A stretch of 64,000 bases of DNA from Mucilaginibacter rubeus (GTDB taxonomy: Bacteria > Bacteroidota > Bacteroidia > Sphingobacteriales > Sphingobacteriaceae), in NCBI RefSeq assembly GCF_003286415.2, contig NZ_CP043450.1, positions 3,844,001 through 3,908,000 on the forward strand, read 5' to 3'. Of the stretch, positions 1 to 8,500 are shown piece after piece. The translations under genes were made by a program, and so were the position numbers. Position 1 is the stretch's first letter. Each line of letters opens with the position of its first letter. The notes under the pieces are model-generated. The model made no database searches. It had not been told where the DNA came from and saw nothing but the letters and a program-made list of their open reading frames with translations.

Positions 1-1138
1 CTGTATCTGGTACACCTATTTTTTGCGATACCGCGCCAATAAGTAAACCGCCAAGCGGCTGCATCCCAAAAAAGGACATGGCGTAGTAACTGATCACCCT
101 GCCGCGCATTTCAGGACTGGCGGTAGTTTGAATAATGGTATTGCCAATGGTAACCTGCGACATCATGCCGAAACCGATAAAAGCTGCGAAGAACAATGCT
201 ACCGGGTAATTATGCATGTGCGAAAACACGATCAACCCTACTCCAAATATCAGCGTATTAATAGCGAGGATCCTTTTCAGATCGGTGCCGGCACTCAACG
301 AGGCCAGGAAGATCCCGCCGCCAAAAGCGCCGAGCCCTATCACGCTGTCTATCACCCCAAAGGTTGATGCCGTGCCTTTAAAAATATCCTTAGCGTAAAC
401 CGGGATCAGTGTACTAAAAGGCAACACGAATAAGCTTACCGTAGCAAGCATCAGCAGCATAAACTTAATGGTGGGTGTGTTTTGGATGTATTCGAAACCA
501 TCTTTCAGATCGGCAAGTACATTTTTACCGTGTGGCTTGGGAGCAAATTTGGGCAGGCGCATCATCAGCAACGAGCCAATTACCGCTATAAAGCTTACCG
601 CGTTAGCCCCGAAACAAACCGAATCGCCAAATTTTTCGATGATCAAACCTGCAATGCCCGGCCCTATCAGGCGCGACAGGTTTACCATAGATGAATTAAG
701 CGCAAGTGCATTAGGCAGATCGGATTTATCATCAACCATCTCGTAAACCAGCGATTGCCGTGCAGGCACATCAAACGCGTTAATGAGCCCCAACATAGCG
801 GTTAAAGCCAGAATTGCCCAAATCGAATAATAGCCGAAATACACCAGCAATGTAAGCAGAACAGCCTGCACCATTGAGGCTACCTGCGTAAATAACAGCA
901 CTTTAAAACGGTTGTACCTATCGGATACTACGCCCCCGATAAACGAAAACAGGAATGATGGAAAAAGGCTGGCGAACAAGGTTAGCCCCAGCATAAACTT
1001 GGAGTGTGTTTGCGAATAGATCACCCAGCTTACAGCAGTTTTCTGCATCCAGGTACCCAATAACGAAACCGATTGCCCGCCGAAATACAACCGGTAGTTG
1101 CGGCTTTTAAAAGCGTTGAATGTAGTTATCTTGCTCAT
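1..1138 (-). CDS. MFS exporter, MFS_3/EntS type (3' end outside window)
   Basis: Read on the minus strand from ATG at 1138 the frame stays open to the window edge, giving about 379 residues of a polytopic protein whose C-terminus is missing. The N-terminus (MSKITTFNAFKSRNYRLYF) followed by GGQSVSLLGTW and the stretch ARQSLVYEMVDD with NALALNSSMVNLSRLIGP are typical of the MFS_3 branch that includes the enterobactin exporter EntS. It should be a proton-driven inner-membrane efflux protein; the substrate cannot be told. It begins 21 bp after the stop of the MarR-type gene on the same strand, so the two form an operon and the regulator probably controls this pump. The function class is well supported, the substrate is not. 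Confidence 0.88.
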   Translation of the reverse strand, partial: MSKITTFNAFKSRNYRLYFGGQSVSLLGTWMQKTAVSWVIYSQTHSKFMLGLTLFASLFPSFLFSFIGGVVSDRYNRFKVLLFTQVASMVQAVLLTLLVYFGYYSIWAILALTAMLGLINAFDVPARQSLVYEMVDDKSDLPNALALNSSMVNLSRLIGPGIAGLIIEKFGDSVCFGANAVSFIAVIGSLLMMRLPKFAPKPHGKNVLADLKDGFEYIQNTPTIKFMLLMLATVSLFVLPFSTLIPVYAKDIFKGTASTFGVIDSVIGLGAFGGGIFLASLSAGTDLKRILAINTLIFGVGLIVFSHMHNYPVALFFAAFIGFGMMSQVTIGNTIIQTTASPEMRGRVISYYAMSFFGMQPLGGLLIGAVSQKIGVPDT

Positions 1139-1159
1139 CTGATTCTGCTGTCGGTTCAA

Positions 1160-1597
1160 TCAATCAAAATTCAACAATTTGGCCAGCGGGGCCAGCGCTT
1201 TCTTCAATATCTCCTGCTCTTCGGCAGTACAGGTGGCCTCAAGGGCCCGGTTAAGCCACTCGTCTTTTTCGCTTCTTGATTTATGAATTAGGCTGATCCC
1301 TTCTTCCGAAAGCGAGATGATCACCTTACGTTTATCCAGTTCAGAGATGCGCCTTTTGACAAGCCCAAGGTTAAGCAGGTTGCTCAATATCTGCGACATG
1401 GATTGTGTGGTGATCTTTTCCATAGCTGCCAGTTCATTAGGCAGTATCTCTTCATATTGAAATATCAAGGCCAGGGTCGATCGCTCGGTCAGGGAAAGTT
1501 TCTCGGCGGTTGCCGAAGTCTTCCTGATCTTTTTGCTGAGCCTGCCTATGATAAACCTCAATTCGGAAGCCAGCTGGATCTCTTTTTCGTCGCTCAT
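1160..1597 (-). CDS. MarR family transcriptional regulator
   Basis: A 145-residue protein of the usual MarR length. The central part (LSLTERSTLALIFQYEEILPN, then TTQSMSQILSNLLNLGLVKR and a basic wing with DKRKVIISLSEEG) matches the winged helix-turn-helix of MarR proteins, flanked by dimerisation helices. MarR proteins are dimeric repressors that often control an adjacent efflux gene and release DNA on ligand binding. Here the MFS exporter follows after 21 bp. A perfect 7-bp inverted repeat overlapping a consensus-like Bacteroidetes -7 element lies 19-37 bp upstream of the start codon, which fits autoregulation of the operon. Ligand unknown. Confidence 0.9.
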   Translation of the reverse strand: MSDEKEIQLASELRFIIGRLSKKIRKTSATAEKLSLTERSTLALIFQYEEILPNELAAMEKITTQSMSQILSNLLNLGLVKRRISELDKRKVIISLSEEGISLIHKSRSEKDEWLNRALEATCTAEEQEILKKALAPLAKLLNFD

Positions 1598-1615
1598 ATA
1601 TTTAATCAGTTAAAC

Positions 1616-1639
1616 TTGTAAGTTTACCTTACAAATATA
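1616..1639 (-). promoter_or_regulatory. Promoter with overlapping candidate MarR operator
   Basis: TTGTAAG (1616-1622) and CTTACAA (1628-1634) form a perfect inverted repeat with a 5-bp spacer. On the minus strand TATATTTG (1632-1639) fits the Bacteroidetes -7 consensus TAnnTTTG and overlaps the right half-site. A repressor bound to the dyad would block the promoter of the marR-MFS operon. The sequence pattern is direct; the assignment is inferred. Confidence 0.6.
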
Positions 1640-1819
1640 GAGATTGATTTGTTAAGGGAATGTAAAACCTGACCGCTGATTTTTTGATTCCGCTGAAAAC
1701 CGATCAGCTTACATAAATATCGGCAACTAATATGCATTGACAACCACACCCAGTTAAAAAATCAGCGTAATCAAGGTAATCAATCTCAATCAACGGTTCG
1801 TTTTTCGTAATTTTACCCC

Positions 1820-2698
1820 GTGCCTGCTCCTGAAAAGAAAACAACATCTGTAAGAAAGAAAGCGCCTGCCCGTAAAAAACCGGTAGTCAAAACAAAACAA
1901 CAGTCTGGCTTTTCCACATCATGGATAGTGGCAATCGGTGCTTTACTGCTCATCCTGCTCTCCCCTTTTTATTACGGCTATATTTTAAAATTCGGCAGCG
2001 CCACCTGGCGGTGGATCATGGATGCCGGAGAGGATACGCATTACCGTAAATACAAGGACTTTGCTATTCATATTCCCGACGGATACTCGGTGTATGGCGT
2101 TGATGTATCATCGTACCAGGGCCGTATAAACTGGAAACAGGTAAAAGCCATGCGTGAGGGCGACGTACATGTAAGCTTTGCATTTATAAAAGCTACCGAA
2201 GGTGTGTTAAGTGTCGACCCATATTTTCAGCGCAACTGGCGAGAGGCACCAAAAGCGGGTATTATGTGCGGCGCTTATCATTTTTTTCTTCCGCAAAAAA
2301 GCGGCGTATGGCAAGCCAAGTTTTTTTTGCAAACGGTAAAAACCGAAAAAGGCGACCTCCCTATGGTGGTTGATATAGAGCGGCTATATCGAACCAGTCC
2401 CGAAAAAATGAGGGAACAATTAGAGAGTTTTATCAAAACCATTGAAACCCGTACAGGCATCAAGCCTATTATATACACTAACCTTAAGTTTTACCAGGAT
2501 TACCTGGAAGGTTATTTTGATGGTTATACGCTTTGGATAGCGCATTATTATCAACCTAAATTGCTTGTATCAAACAAAACCAACTGGAAATTTTGGCAGC
2601 ACTCAGATAAGGCCCACGTTAATGGCATTAACCACGTGGTGGATTTCAATGTTTTTAAAGGTGATAGTACGGAATTTGAAAAATTACTGGTACCGTAG
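1820..2698 (+). CDS. GH25 family muramidase (lysozyme), membrane anchored
   Basis: A 292-residue protein starting at GTG 1820. Residues 1-30 are Lys/Ala/Pro rich, residues about 34-55 form one transmembrane segment (an N-in anchor), and from about residue 92 a GH25 domain follows. Seen motifs are GVDVSSYQG (Asp near 95), FIKATEG, GAYHFF and MVVDIERLY with the DxE pair at about 185/187, which is the usual catalytic arrangement of GH25 N-acetylmuramidases. It should cleave the MurNAc-GlcNAc bond of peptidoglycan in the periplasm. No neighbour suggests a phage or toxin context. A -7-like TAATTTTA at 1808-1815 stands only five bases before the GTG, so the message may have almost no leader. Confidence 0.85.
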   Translation: MPAPEKKTTSVRKKAPARKKPVVKTKQQSGFSTSWIVAIGALLLILLSPFYYGYILKFGSATWRWIMDAGEDTHYRKYKDFAIHIPDGYSVYGVDVSSYQGRINWKQVKAMREGDVHVSFAFIKATEGVLSVDPYFQRNWREAPKAGIMCGAYHFFLPQKSGVWQAKFFLQTVKTEKGDLPMVVDIERLYRTSPEKMREQLESFIKTIETRTGIKPIIYTNLKFYQDYLEGYFDGYTLWIAHYYQPKLLVSNKTNWKFWQHSDKAHVNGINHVVDFNVFKGDSTEFEKLLVP

Positions 2699-2714
2699 GT
2701 ATTATCTCTCTCTG

Positions 2715-2860
2715 GCATTTCGACGAACCCGACTGGGACTGATGCGTTGGAGGTGAGGAGAAATCTTATACGAGCGGTTTCAAGCAGGGCGAATAACGCA
2801 TGTCGTATAAGATTTCTCACCCTTGCCTCTCTATTTCCCCCTCAAAGGGTTCGAAATGAC
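2715..2860. repeat. Intergenic inverted-repeat element
   Basis: Nested dyad of about 146 bp. The inner arms are AGAAATCTTATACG (2759-2772) and CGTATAAGATTTCT (2804-2817), perfectly complementary. The outer arms are CATTTCGACGAACCC (from 2716) and GGGTTCGAAATG (2847-2858), imperfect. It sits between the ends of two convergent genes. The pattern resembles the REP/MITE-like elements common between genes of Bacteroidota. An open frame across it on the plus strand is only translated repeat. Confidence 0.75.
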
Positions 2861-2884
2861 AACGTGTTTTCAATTATTTGCAAT

Positions 2885-3244
2885 CTATTGCCGCTGCTTA
2901 CGATAAAGGAAATACGACCCTCCCAAAATCACCAAAAACACCAATGGCATAACACGGTTTGCTACCGGATCACCTGAAACCGTGTGCGCTATAAAAGCTG
3001 AAACAAATACAAAAGTAAATCCAGCATAGGCCCACTCTTTCACCTTTGCCGGTACGGGTACTAATAATACCACGGCTCCAATAAGTTTGGCTATTGCCAG
3101 TTCAATCCTGAAATAATCCGGAAAACCTAAATGATGAAACGCGGTGGTCATTTCAGGTTTGGTTAAGTATGCGTATGATGAAAATACCATCATCAAGGCT
3201 ACTATTGCGGTCAGTATCCAGTAAAAAATCTTAGTTGCTTTCAT
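2885..3244 (-). CDS. DoxX-like integral membrane protein
   Basis: The start MKATKIFYW at 3244 is preferred over an upstream in-frame ATG at 3265 because the hydrophobic segment follows at once; this gives about 119 residues. Four hydrophobic helices are visible, with the pattern of the DoxX/DUF4870-like family: a Pro-Glu-Met loop after helix 1, FPDYFRIELAIAKLIGAVVLL in helix 2, and a short basic tail. Members are small four-helix membrane proteins of poorly defined redox or stress function. The gene is divergent from the HxlR-type regulator at 3336 and shares its intergenic dyad, so it is a likely target of that regulator. Confidence 0.8.
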   Translation of the reverse strand: MKATKIFYWILTAIVALMMVFSSYAYLTKPEMTTAFHHLGFPDYFRIELAIAKLIGAVVLLVPVPAKVKEWAYAGFTFVFVSAFIAHTVSGDPVANRVMPLVFLVILGGSYFLYRKQRQ

Positions 3245-3297
3245 TTTATTAATTATTTGCCGCAAACTTAGCTACCTTTACTTTCAAAAAGATACTA

Positions 3298-3331
3298 CTA
3301 TCCTAAAGGATACCGGTATCGTTGAGGATAG
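3298..3331. promoter_or_regulatory. 34-bp dyad, candidate HxlR operator
   Basis: CTATCCT (3298-3304) and AGGATAG (3325-3331) are perfect inverted arms. The inner GATACCGGTATC (3309-3320) is a perfect 12-bp palindrome with exactly the same centre. Only two of the 17 base pairs of the whole dyad fail. It ends five bases before the HxlR start codon and lies upstream of doxX, as expected for an autoregulated divergent operator. Binding is inferred. Confidence 0.65.
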
Positions 3332-3335
3332 CAGC

Positions 3336-3731
3336 ATGAACAACGGAAAAGTCATTCACAATAAAGAGGCCTGCAACGCCGCGGTAAACGCCGTGCGCGA
3401 TACACTTTACGTAGTTAACGGCAAATGGAAATTACTAATGCTGGTAAGTTTAATGACCGGTCCTAAACGGTTTAAGGAGCTTCAGCGCGATCTCGAAAAC
3501 ATCACACCCAAGGTACTCTCTAAAGAGCTAAGGGACCTGGAATTGAACGGCTTTATTAAGAGAACAGTTTATGATACTACTCCGGTAACCGTAATTTATG
3601 AACGTACGGAATATGCTAATTCATTGAGCAATGTTATAAATGAGATGCGCGAGTGGGGCTTGAAACACCGCGAGCATATAAAACAAATGAGCCGGGAAGA
3701 GGCAGAAGCCCGTAAGGCTATGGTTGTTTAA
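3336..3731 (+). CDS. HxlR family transcriptional regulator
   Basis: A 131-residue winged helix protein. The core (CNAAVNAVRDTLYVVNGKWK, then GPKRFKELQRDLENITPKVL with SKELRDLELNGFIKR) is the hallmark of HxlR/MarR-like regulators, with the family Cys near residue 18. HxlR proteins respond to aldehydes, quinones or redox stress. The divergent DoxX-like gene and the intergenic 34-bp dyad suggest that it controls itself and that gene. The 3' side ends at a strong hairpin terminator (3755-3791). Inducer unknown. Confidence 0.9.
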   Translation: MNNGKVIHNKEACNAAVNAVRDTLYVVNGKWKLLMLVSLMTGPKRFKELQRDLENITPKVLSKELRDLELNGFIKRTVYDTTPVTVIYERTEYANSLSNVINEMREWGLKHREHIKQMSREEAEARKAMVV

Positions 3732-3754
3732 TTATATTCAACTTCATTTTCAGT

Positions 3755-3791
3755 ACAAAACGTCTTTGCCTGGTAAGCAAAGGCGTTTTGT
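3755..3791. terminator. Bidirectional hairpin terminator
   Basis: ACAAAACGTCTTTGC (3755-3769) pairs with GCAAAGGCGTTTTGT (3777-3791) over 15 bp with one G-T pair and a 7-base loop. It lies between the ends of the HxlR gene (+) and the small hydrophilic protein gene (-) and can serve both. Confidence 0.75.
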
Positions 3792-3805
3792 ATTAAATAA
3801 CAATA

Positions 3806-3988
3806 TTACGCTTTTTTCCTTTCGGGATGATGGGCGCTGTCCCTGCTTGATGTTTGATCGGAACGTTGCCCGCCCGCGTTACTGATGCCTTTTTGTTTTT
3901 GCGCATCATTGTGGTTAGTAAAGGCACGATCGGCAGTTGATTTGCCTTGTGTATTAGCATTATTCTTAAAATCCTGTTGAGCTTTCAT
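3806..3988 (-). CDS. Small hydrophilic protein of unknown function
   Basis: With the start at ATG 3988 (MKAQQDFKNNANTQGKS) this is a 60-residue, strongly charged and Gln/Asn-rich protein without hydrophobic segments. It ends in HHPERKKA and contains GISNAGGQRSD. I do not recognise a named family; the composition is that of small disordered, stress-type proteins. An in-frame ATG eight codons upstream (4012) gives a 68-residue form with a short hydrophobic start that looks less likely. It stands alone, bounded downstream by the terminator at 3755-3791. Confidence 0.55.
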   Translation of the reverse strand: MKAQQDFKNNANTQGKSTADRAFTNHNDAQKQKGISNAGGQRSDQTSSRDSAHHPERKKA

Positions 3989-4071
3989 AGTAGCTATATT
4001 TAAATTCAACAATATTTATTATAAATACTACAGGCCAATCGCGATTGAGTTTTATAAAATTTGCCCTAAAA

Positions 4072-4571
4072 CTACTCGTAACCGGTAGTGGCATTATTCA
4101 CGAGTTCCATAGCGCCCTCTGCCCCAAGGCGTTCCATCAAATTAAATTCTTTTGACTCAAGGCGATTGTAATTGGTAAAAAAGGCCTCTATCTGGTCGGT
4201 AAGGCTATGCGGCAACTGCGCAGCATCATGCAGATCGGTAAAAAATTTTGACACCACAGGCACTGCCAGCAGCCTGTCGTTACGGTAACGTTTTCCTTCC
4301 GGACTGGTTTGCTCTACCTTAAAAGCCCCTATTAACCTGCAATCACACAACCTGGAAAAGTACTTATCTCTGATATCACCAGCACATCCAGCGGATCGCC
4401 ATCGCCCCCAACGGTATTGGGTATAAACCCAAAATCAAATGGAAAAACCATGCCGGCAGGTAATAATTTTTTAAGTTTAAACTGCTTTGTCGCGGTATCG
4501 TAATCATACTTGTGCCCACTGCCTTTGGGCGTTTCCACAATTACCGTAATGCCGTTTTCTAAATTATCCAT
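4072..4571 (-). pseudogene. ppa: Inorganic pyrophosphatase, frameshifted
   Basis: Two overlapping frames together make one soluble family I pyrophosphatase of about 167 residues. The first (4571 to 4332) contains PKGSGHKYDYD and the signature DGDPLDV and breaks off after FPGCVIAG. The second (4350 to 4072) resumes with DCRLIGAFKVEQ and runs to the normal C-terminus. Family I enzymes hydrolyse PPi to phosphate using the Asp residues of that signature. The junction is at about 4338-4350: the DNA reads GTGATTGC on the coding strand, where GTGATTGATTGC would restore the frame as V-I-D-C, so loss of one GATT unit would explain the break. A start 11 bp after mscS indicates an operon. Either a real pseudogene or an assembly error. 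Confidence 0.75.
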
Positions 4572-4582
4572 GTTTTATCTTA

Positions 4583-5368
4583 TTATAGACCGGGGATCTT
4601 TATTCCTGCCGCTTTGATATCCTGCAAAATGTTTTCCTGAACGGCCAGCTTCGTATCCTGAAAACCATGGGCATGCACCCATACGTTCACCCCTACCCGG
4701 TAACCATCCGGATCTAATCCGGCAACGCCAATCCTGCGGTTAGGCGACTCCAATATATTCTCTGATTTATTAATGGCCGAGTCAATAACCGACTTTACCT
4801 GGTTATAATCTATATTATTGGCAAACTTCAGTTCAATATCCAGCCTTCGGGTACCTTCCCTGCTGATGTTAATGATCACCTCGTTTGATAATTTGCCGTT
4901 AGGAACAATAACTATCCGGTTATCAAAAGTTTTCACAATGGTATAAAAGATCTGGATGGCGGTAACCGTTCCTTCAAGTCCCTGGGTTATGATATTTTCG
5001 CCTACAACAAAAGGCTTGAGCAACAGGATAAGCACCCCGCTGGCAAAATTTTGCAGCGTACCAGAAAGTGCTAAACCTGCAGCTACACCAAAAGCGCCAA
5101 CCAATGCGGTAAACAGCGTTATAGGGATTCCCATGATCTGCACCACGCCCAGTATCAGCAACACACGGAGTATAACCCCTACAAGGCTTTGCAAAAACGG
5201 CTTTATGGTAGGATCTATTTCCTTTTTTTGCATGTGCGCCTGCCACCATTTTAACAGCAGGTTAATCATCCAAAGACCTATAAACAAAACCACTAAACCT
5301 ATCAAAAAACTGGGTGCATAACGGATCACCCATATATAAAGCTGGTCATAAAACTTCTCTATCTTCAT
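4583..5368 (-). CDS. MscS-type mechanosensitive ion channel
   Basis: About 261 residues from ATG 5368 (MKIEKFYDQ); an upstream in-frame start at 5401 would add eleven residues. Three transmembrane helices are visible. The third is Gly/Ala-rich (GAFGVAAGLALSGTLQNFASG), as in the pore helix of MscS, and is followed by the beta domain with the diagnostic PNGKLSNEVIINIS. Such channels open under membrane tension and release solutes on osmotic downshock in the inner membrane. The protein is of standard size for the short MscS class. The frameshifted ppa gene follows 11 bp downstream. Confidence 0.92.
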   Translation of the reverse strand: MKIEKFYDQLYIWVIRYAPSFLIGLVVLFIGLWMINLLLKWWQAHMQKKEIDPTIKPFLQSLVGVILRVLLILGVVQIMGIPITLFTALVGAFGVAAGLALSGTLQNFASGVLILLLKPFVVGENIITQGLEGTVTAIQIFYTIVKTFDNRIVIVPNGKLSNEVIINISREGTRRLDIELKFANNIDYNQVKSVIDSAINKSENILESPNRRIGVAGLDPDGYRVGVNVWVHAHGFQDTKLAVQENILQDIKAAGIKIPGL

Positions 5369-5448
5369 AACACAAACGCTAAGCTTCCGAATAAAAAACA
5401 ATTAAAGCTTAACGCTTATTTGAGGGAACAGTTTGTTTTAACAACCAT

Positions 5449-5494
5449 TTAACACTTCGGCCCATTAAGTGTTAATAATTGTTAAAAGTGTTAA
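5449..5494. promoter_or_regulatory. Three 9-bp half-sites between mscS and the DUF2723 gene
   Basis: TTAACACTT (5449-5457) is an exact inverted copy of AAGTGTTAA (5467-5475), which recurs directly at 5486-5494, 19 bp further. All three lie in the divergent promoter region of mscS and the DUF2723 gene. The arrangement suggests an operator for a dimeric regulator with an extra half-site. Protein unknown. Confidence 0.45.
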
Positions 5495-5564
5495 ATTTCA
5501 ATACGTTACCAATCTTAAGCCCTAATTTGGTATTAACTATTTGAAAAAACTTTTACACTTTATC

Positions 5565-8500
5565 ATGAACTACAACAAAATCAACAACCTTTTGGGCTGG
5601 CTTTGTTTTACCCTTGCATCCCTAACTTATATCCTTACTTTAGAGCCCTCTGTAAGCTTCTGGGATTGCGGCGAATTTATTTCCTGCGCCTATAAACTCC
5701 AGGTTTCGCACCAACCCGGATACCCGCTTTTTGCTATGATAGGCAAAGCTTTTTCCCTGCTATCCATGGGCGATAGAACTAAAGTGGCGTACTTCACCAA
5801 CCTTGGTTCGGCATTGGCCAGCGGCGCTACTATTATGTTTTTATTTTGGAGTATAACCGCATTTGCCAAAAAGCTCCTCGCTATAAAAGATTCCCAACTA
5901 AACAAAACCCAAACCTTACAAATAATGGGTGCCGGGTTAACCGGTGCCCTTGCATTCGCCTTTACCGATACCTTTTGGTTTTCGGCGGTTGAAACCATTG
6001 TTTTCGCCTGGTCGTCGTTATGCACGGCGGTAGTATTCTGGGCAATTTTAAAATGGGATGCCGTTGCAGATGAGCCAAGAGCCGACAGGTGGCTGGTGTT
6101 CATCGCCTATATCATTGGTCTTTCCATAGGCATTCACCTGCTTAACTTATTGACTATACCGGCCCTGGTTATGGTTTACTACTTTCGCAGGCATAAAAAA
6201 ATCAATATCAAAAGTGGCCTTATCGCATTCGCTATCAGCATCCTGATATTGGCTTTTGTGCAGTTTGGGATAAGGGGATATACCATCGCGCTTGCTGCCC
6301 GGTTCGATCTGTTTTTTGTGAACACTATGGGCTTAGGTTTCGGAAGCGGCGTTTTATTCTTCTTTTTATTGCTGATAGGATTGTTGGTAGCCGGTATCTG
6401 GTATAGCATTCGCAAGCAAAAACACTTTTTAAATGTGGGCCTGCTTTGCATCGTATTCATTTACTTTGGATACAGCTCATTTGTTTATATCCCTATCCGG
6501 GCATCGGCAGGTACTAATCTTAATAATTCGCACCCAAGTGATGCATTTACCATGGTTGAATATCTTAACCGTACGCAATACGGCGAAACACCCTTATTAA
6601 GCGGCCCCTACTTTGATGCCAAGATAACCGACGTTACCGATGGTACACCGCTATACCGCAAAGGCAAAAACAAATACGAGGTTGCATATAACAAACCTAA
6701 TTATGTTTATGATCATACCAGTATTTTGCCCCGCATGTGGTCGACAGAGGAGAATACCACCTATACCCAGGATGCCCAATTTTACCGCGACTGGCTGCAA
6801 CTGAGTGATAACGCCACTCCTACTTTCTCGGATAATTTAAAGTGGATGTTCAGCTGGCAAATGTACCAGATGTACTGGCGCTATTTTATGTGGAACTTTG
6901 TTGGCCGCTACAGTGACGACGACATGGAAGGCCAAACCAATATGAACGGCATTGGCGGCAACTGGACATCGGGTTTATTCAATAACACTTCCAATACACC
7001 CAAGTTTGTTTTGAACAATGTTACCTACACTCCACTTTATGCTTTGCCTTTAATTGTTGGTTTATTAGGAATGCTGTATCATTTCCAAAAAAGACGAAAA
7101 GATGCACTGGTAATCACATTACTATTCTTTTTCACCGGACTGGCCATTGTGTTGTATGTCAACCAACCGTCGGTACAACCGCGCGAACGTGATTACTCAT
7201 ACGTTGGTTCGTTTTATGCCTTCGCTATTTGGATTGGCGTAGGATTAATCGCGTTGATTGACCTGGTACCTAAAAAGATCAATCCGCGATTCGCAACGAT
7301 TGGGGCATTTGTACTTTGCACCATCGTTGGCCCTATTTTATTGGCGAGTAAAGAATGGAAAAACCACGATCGTTCAACCAAAATGGCAGCTCATGATATG
7401 GCTTACAACTACCTAATGTCGTGTCCCAAAAACGCTATCCTGTTTGATCTGGGCGATAATGATACCTACTCGTTATGGTATGATCAGGAAGTGGAAAATA
7501 TTCGCCCCGACGTACGCATTGTAAACCTGAGCCTGTTAAGTGCCGATTGGTCGGTAAGGCAGATGCAGCGTAAAATAAACGAGGCCGAAGCCCTGCCTAT
7601 CACCATGAACTTTGATAAATACAAGTTAGGCACACGCGATGTAATCAGGTATAATGATGCAAAAATACCGGGGTATGTTGATGTGAAAGATATATTTGAT
7701 TTTATTACCTCAGATGATAAACGCACCCGGGTTGAATATACCAACGGCACTACCGAAAACTATTTACCAACCAAAAACTTCAAGCTTGCGGTTAATGCAG
7801 TCGATGTAATGAAAAACAAGGTGATCACGGCTGAGCAAAAAGGGTTATTGACGGATACCATTAAATGGAAATTTCCTCCTAATTACATTACCAAAGAAAA
7901 CCTTGCTATGATTGACATCCTGGCCCATAACGACTGGAAACGACCAATTTGTTTTACCACCTCTATCGGGCAGACAAGCATGGTTGGGCTACAGCCTTAT
8001 TTATATCAGGAAGGTTTTGCGTACCGATTGTTGCCATTCAAAACAGATTCATCATTAGCAGATCAGCTTTCAAAAACCAACAGCCTGGTGATGTACAGCA
8101 ACATGATGACCAAGTTTAAATTCGGTAATTTTAAAACCGCCAAATACCTTGATCAGCAATCAACAACCATGTTTTATCCGCAAATGGTATCAGCTTTCTC
8201 GGATCTTTCGACAGGGCTGTTAAAGGACGGGCATCCTGATCTTGCACTTAACGCGCTGCATAAATATGAAGAAGTGATGCCTGATATCAACCCTAATTTT
8301 ATGGCTGCACAAGGTAAAATTACTATGGCCGACACTTCCTACAAGCTTGACTATGCAAAACTGGGCAACAAGCTAATCAAAAGCGTTAACGGGTACCTTA
8401 CCGATAAGCTTGACTATAATTACCATCAATTGCAAAAGGATACAGGCCGGTTAAGCCCGCGCGACGTGCAGATCAGCATGTCGTTACTAAACAATATGGT

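Noticed and set aside
1..1138. MFS gene as exporter of the RiPP product
   Set aside because: It is 8.7 kb away, in an operon with its own MarR regulator, with unrelated genes between.
2747..2977. Plus-strand open frame of 76 codons after the muramidase gene
   Set aside because: It runs through the repeat at 2715-2860 and into the antisense of the DoxX-like gene.
4332..4355. Programmed ribosomal frameshift in ppa
   Set aside because: No slippery heptamer or stimulatory structure was seen, and pyrophosphatases are not known to use recoding; a 4-bp loss explains the case more simply.
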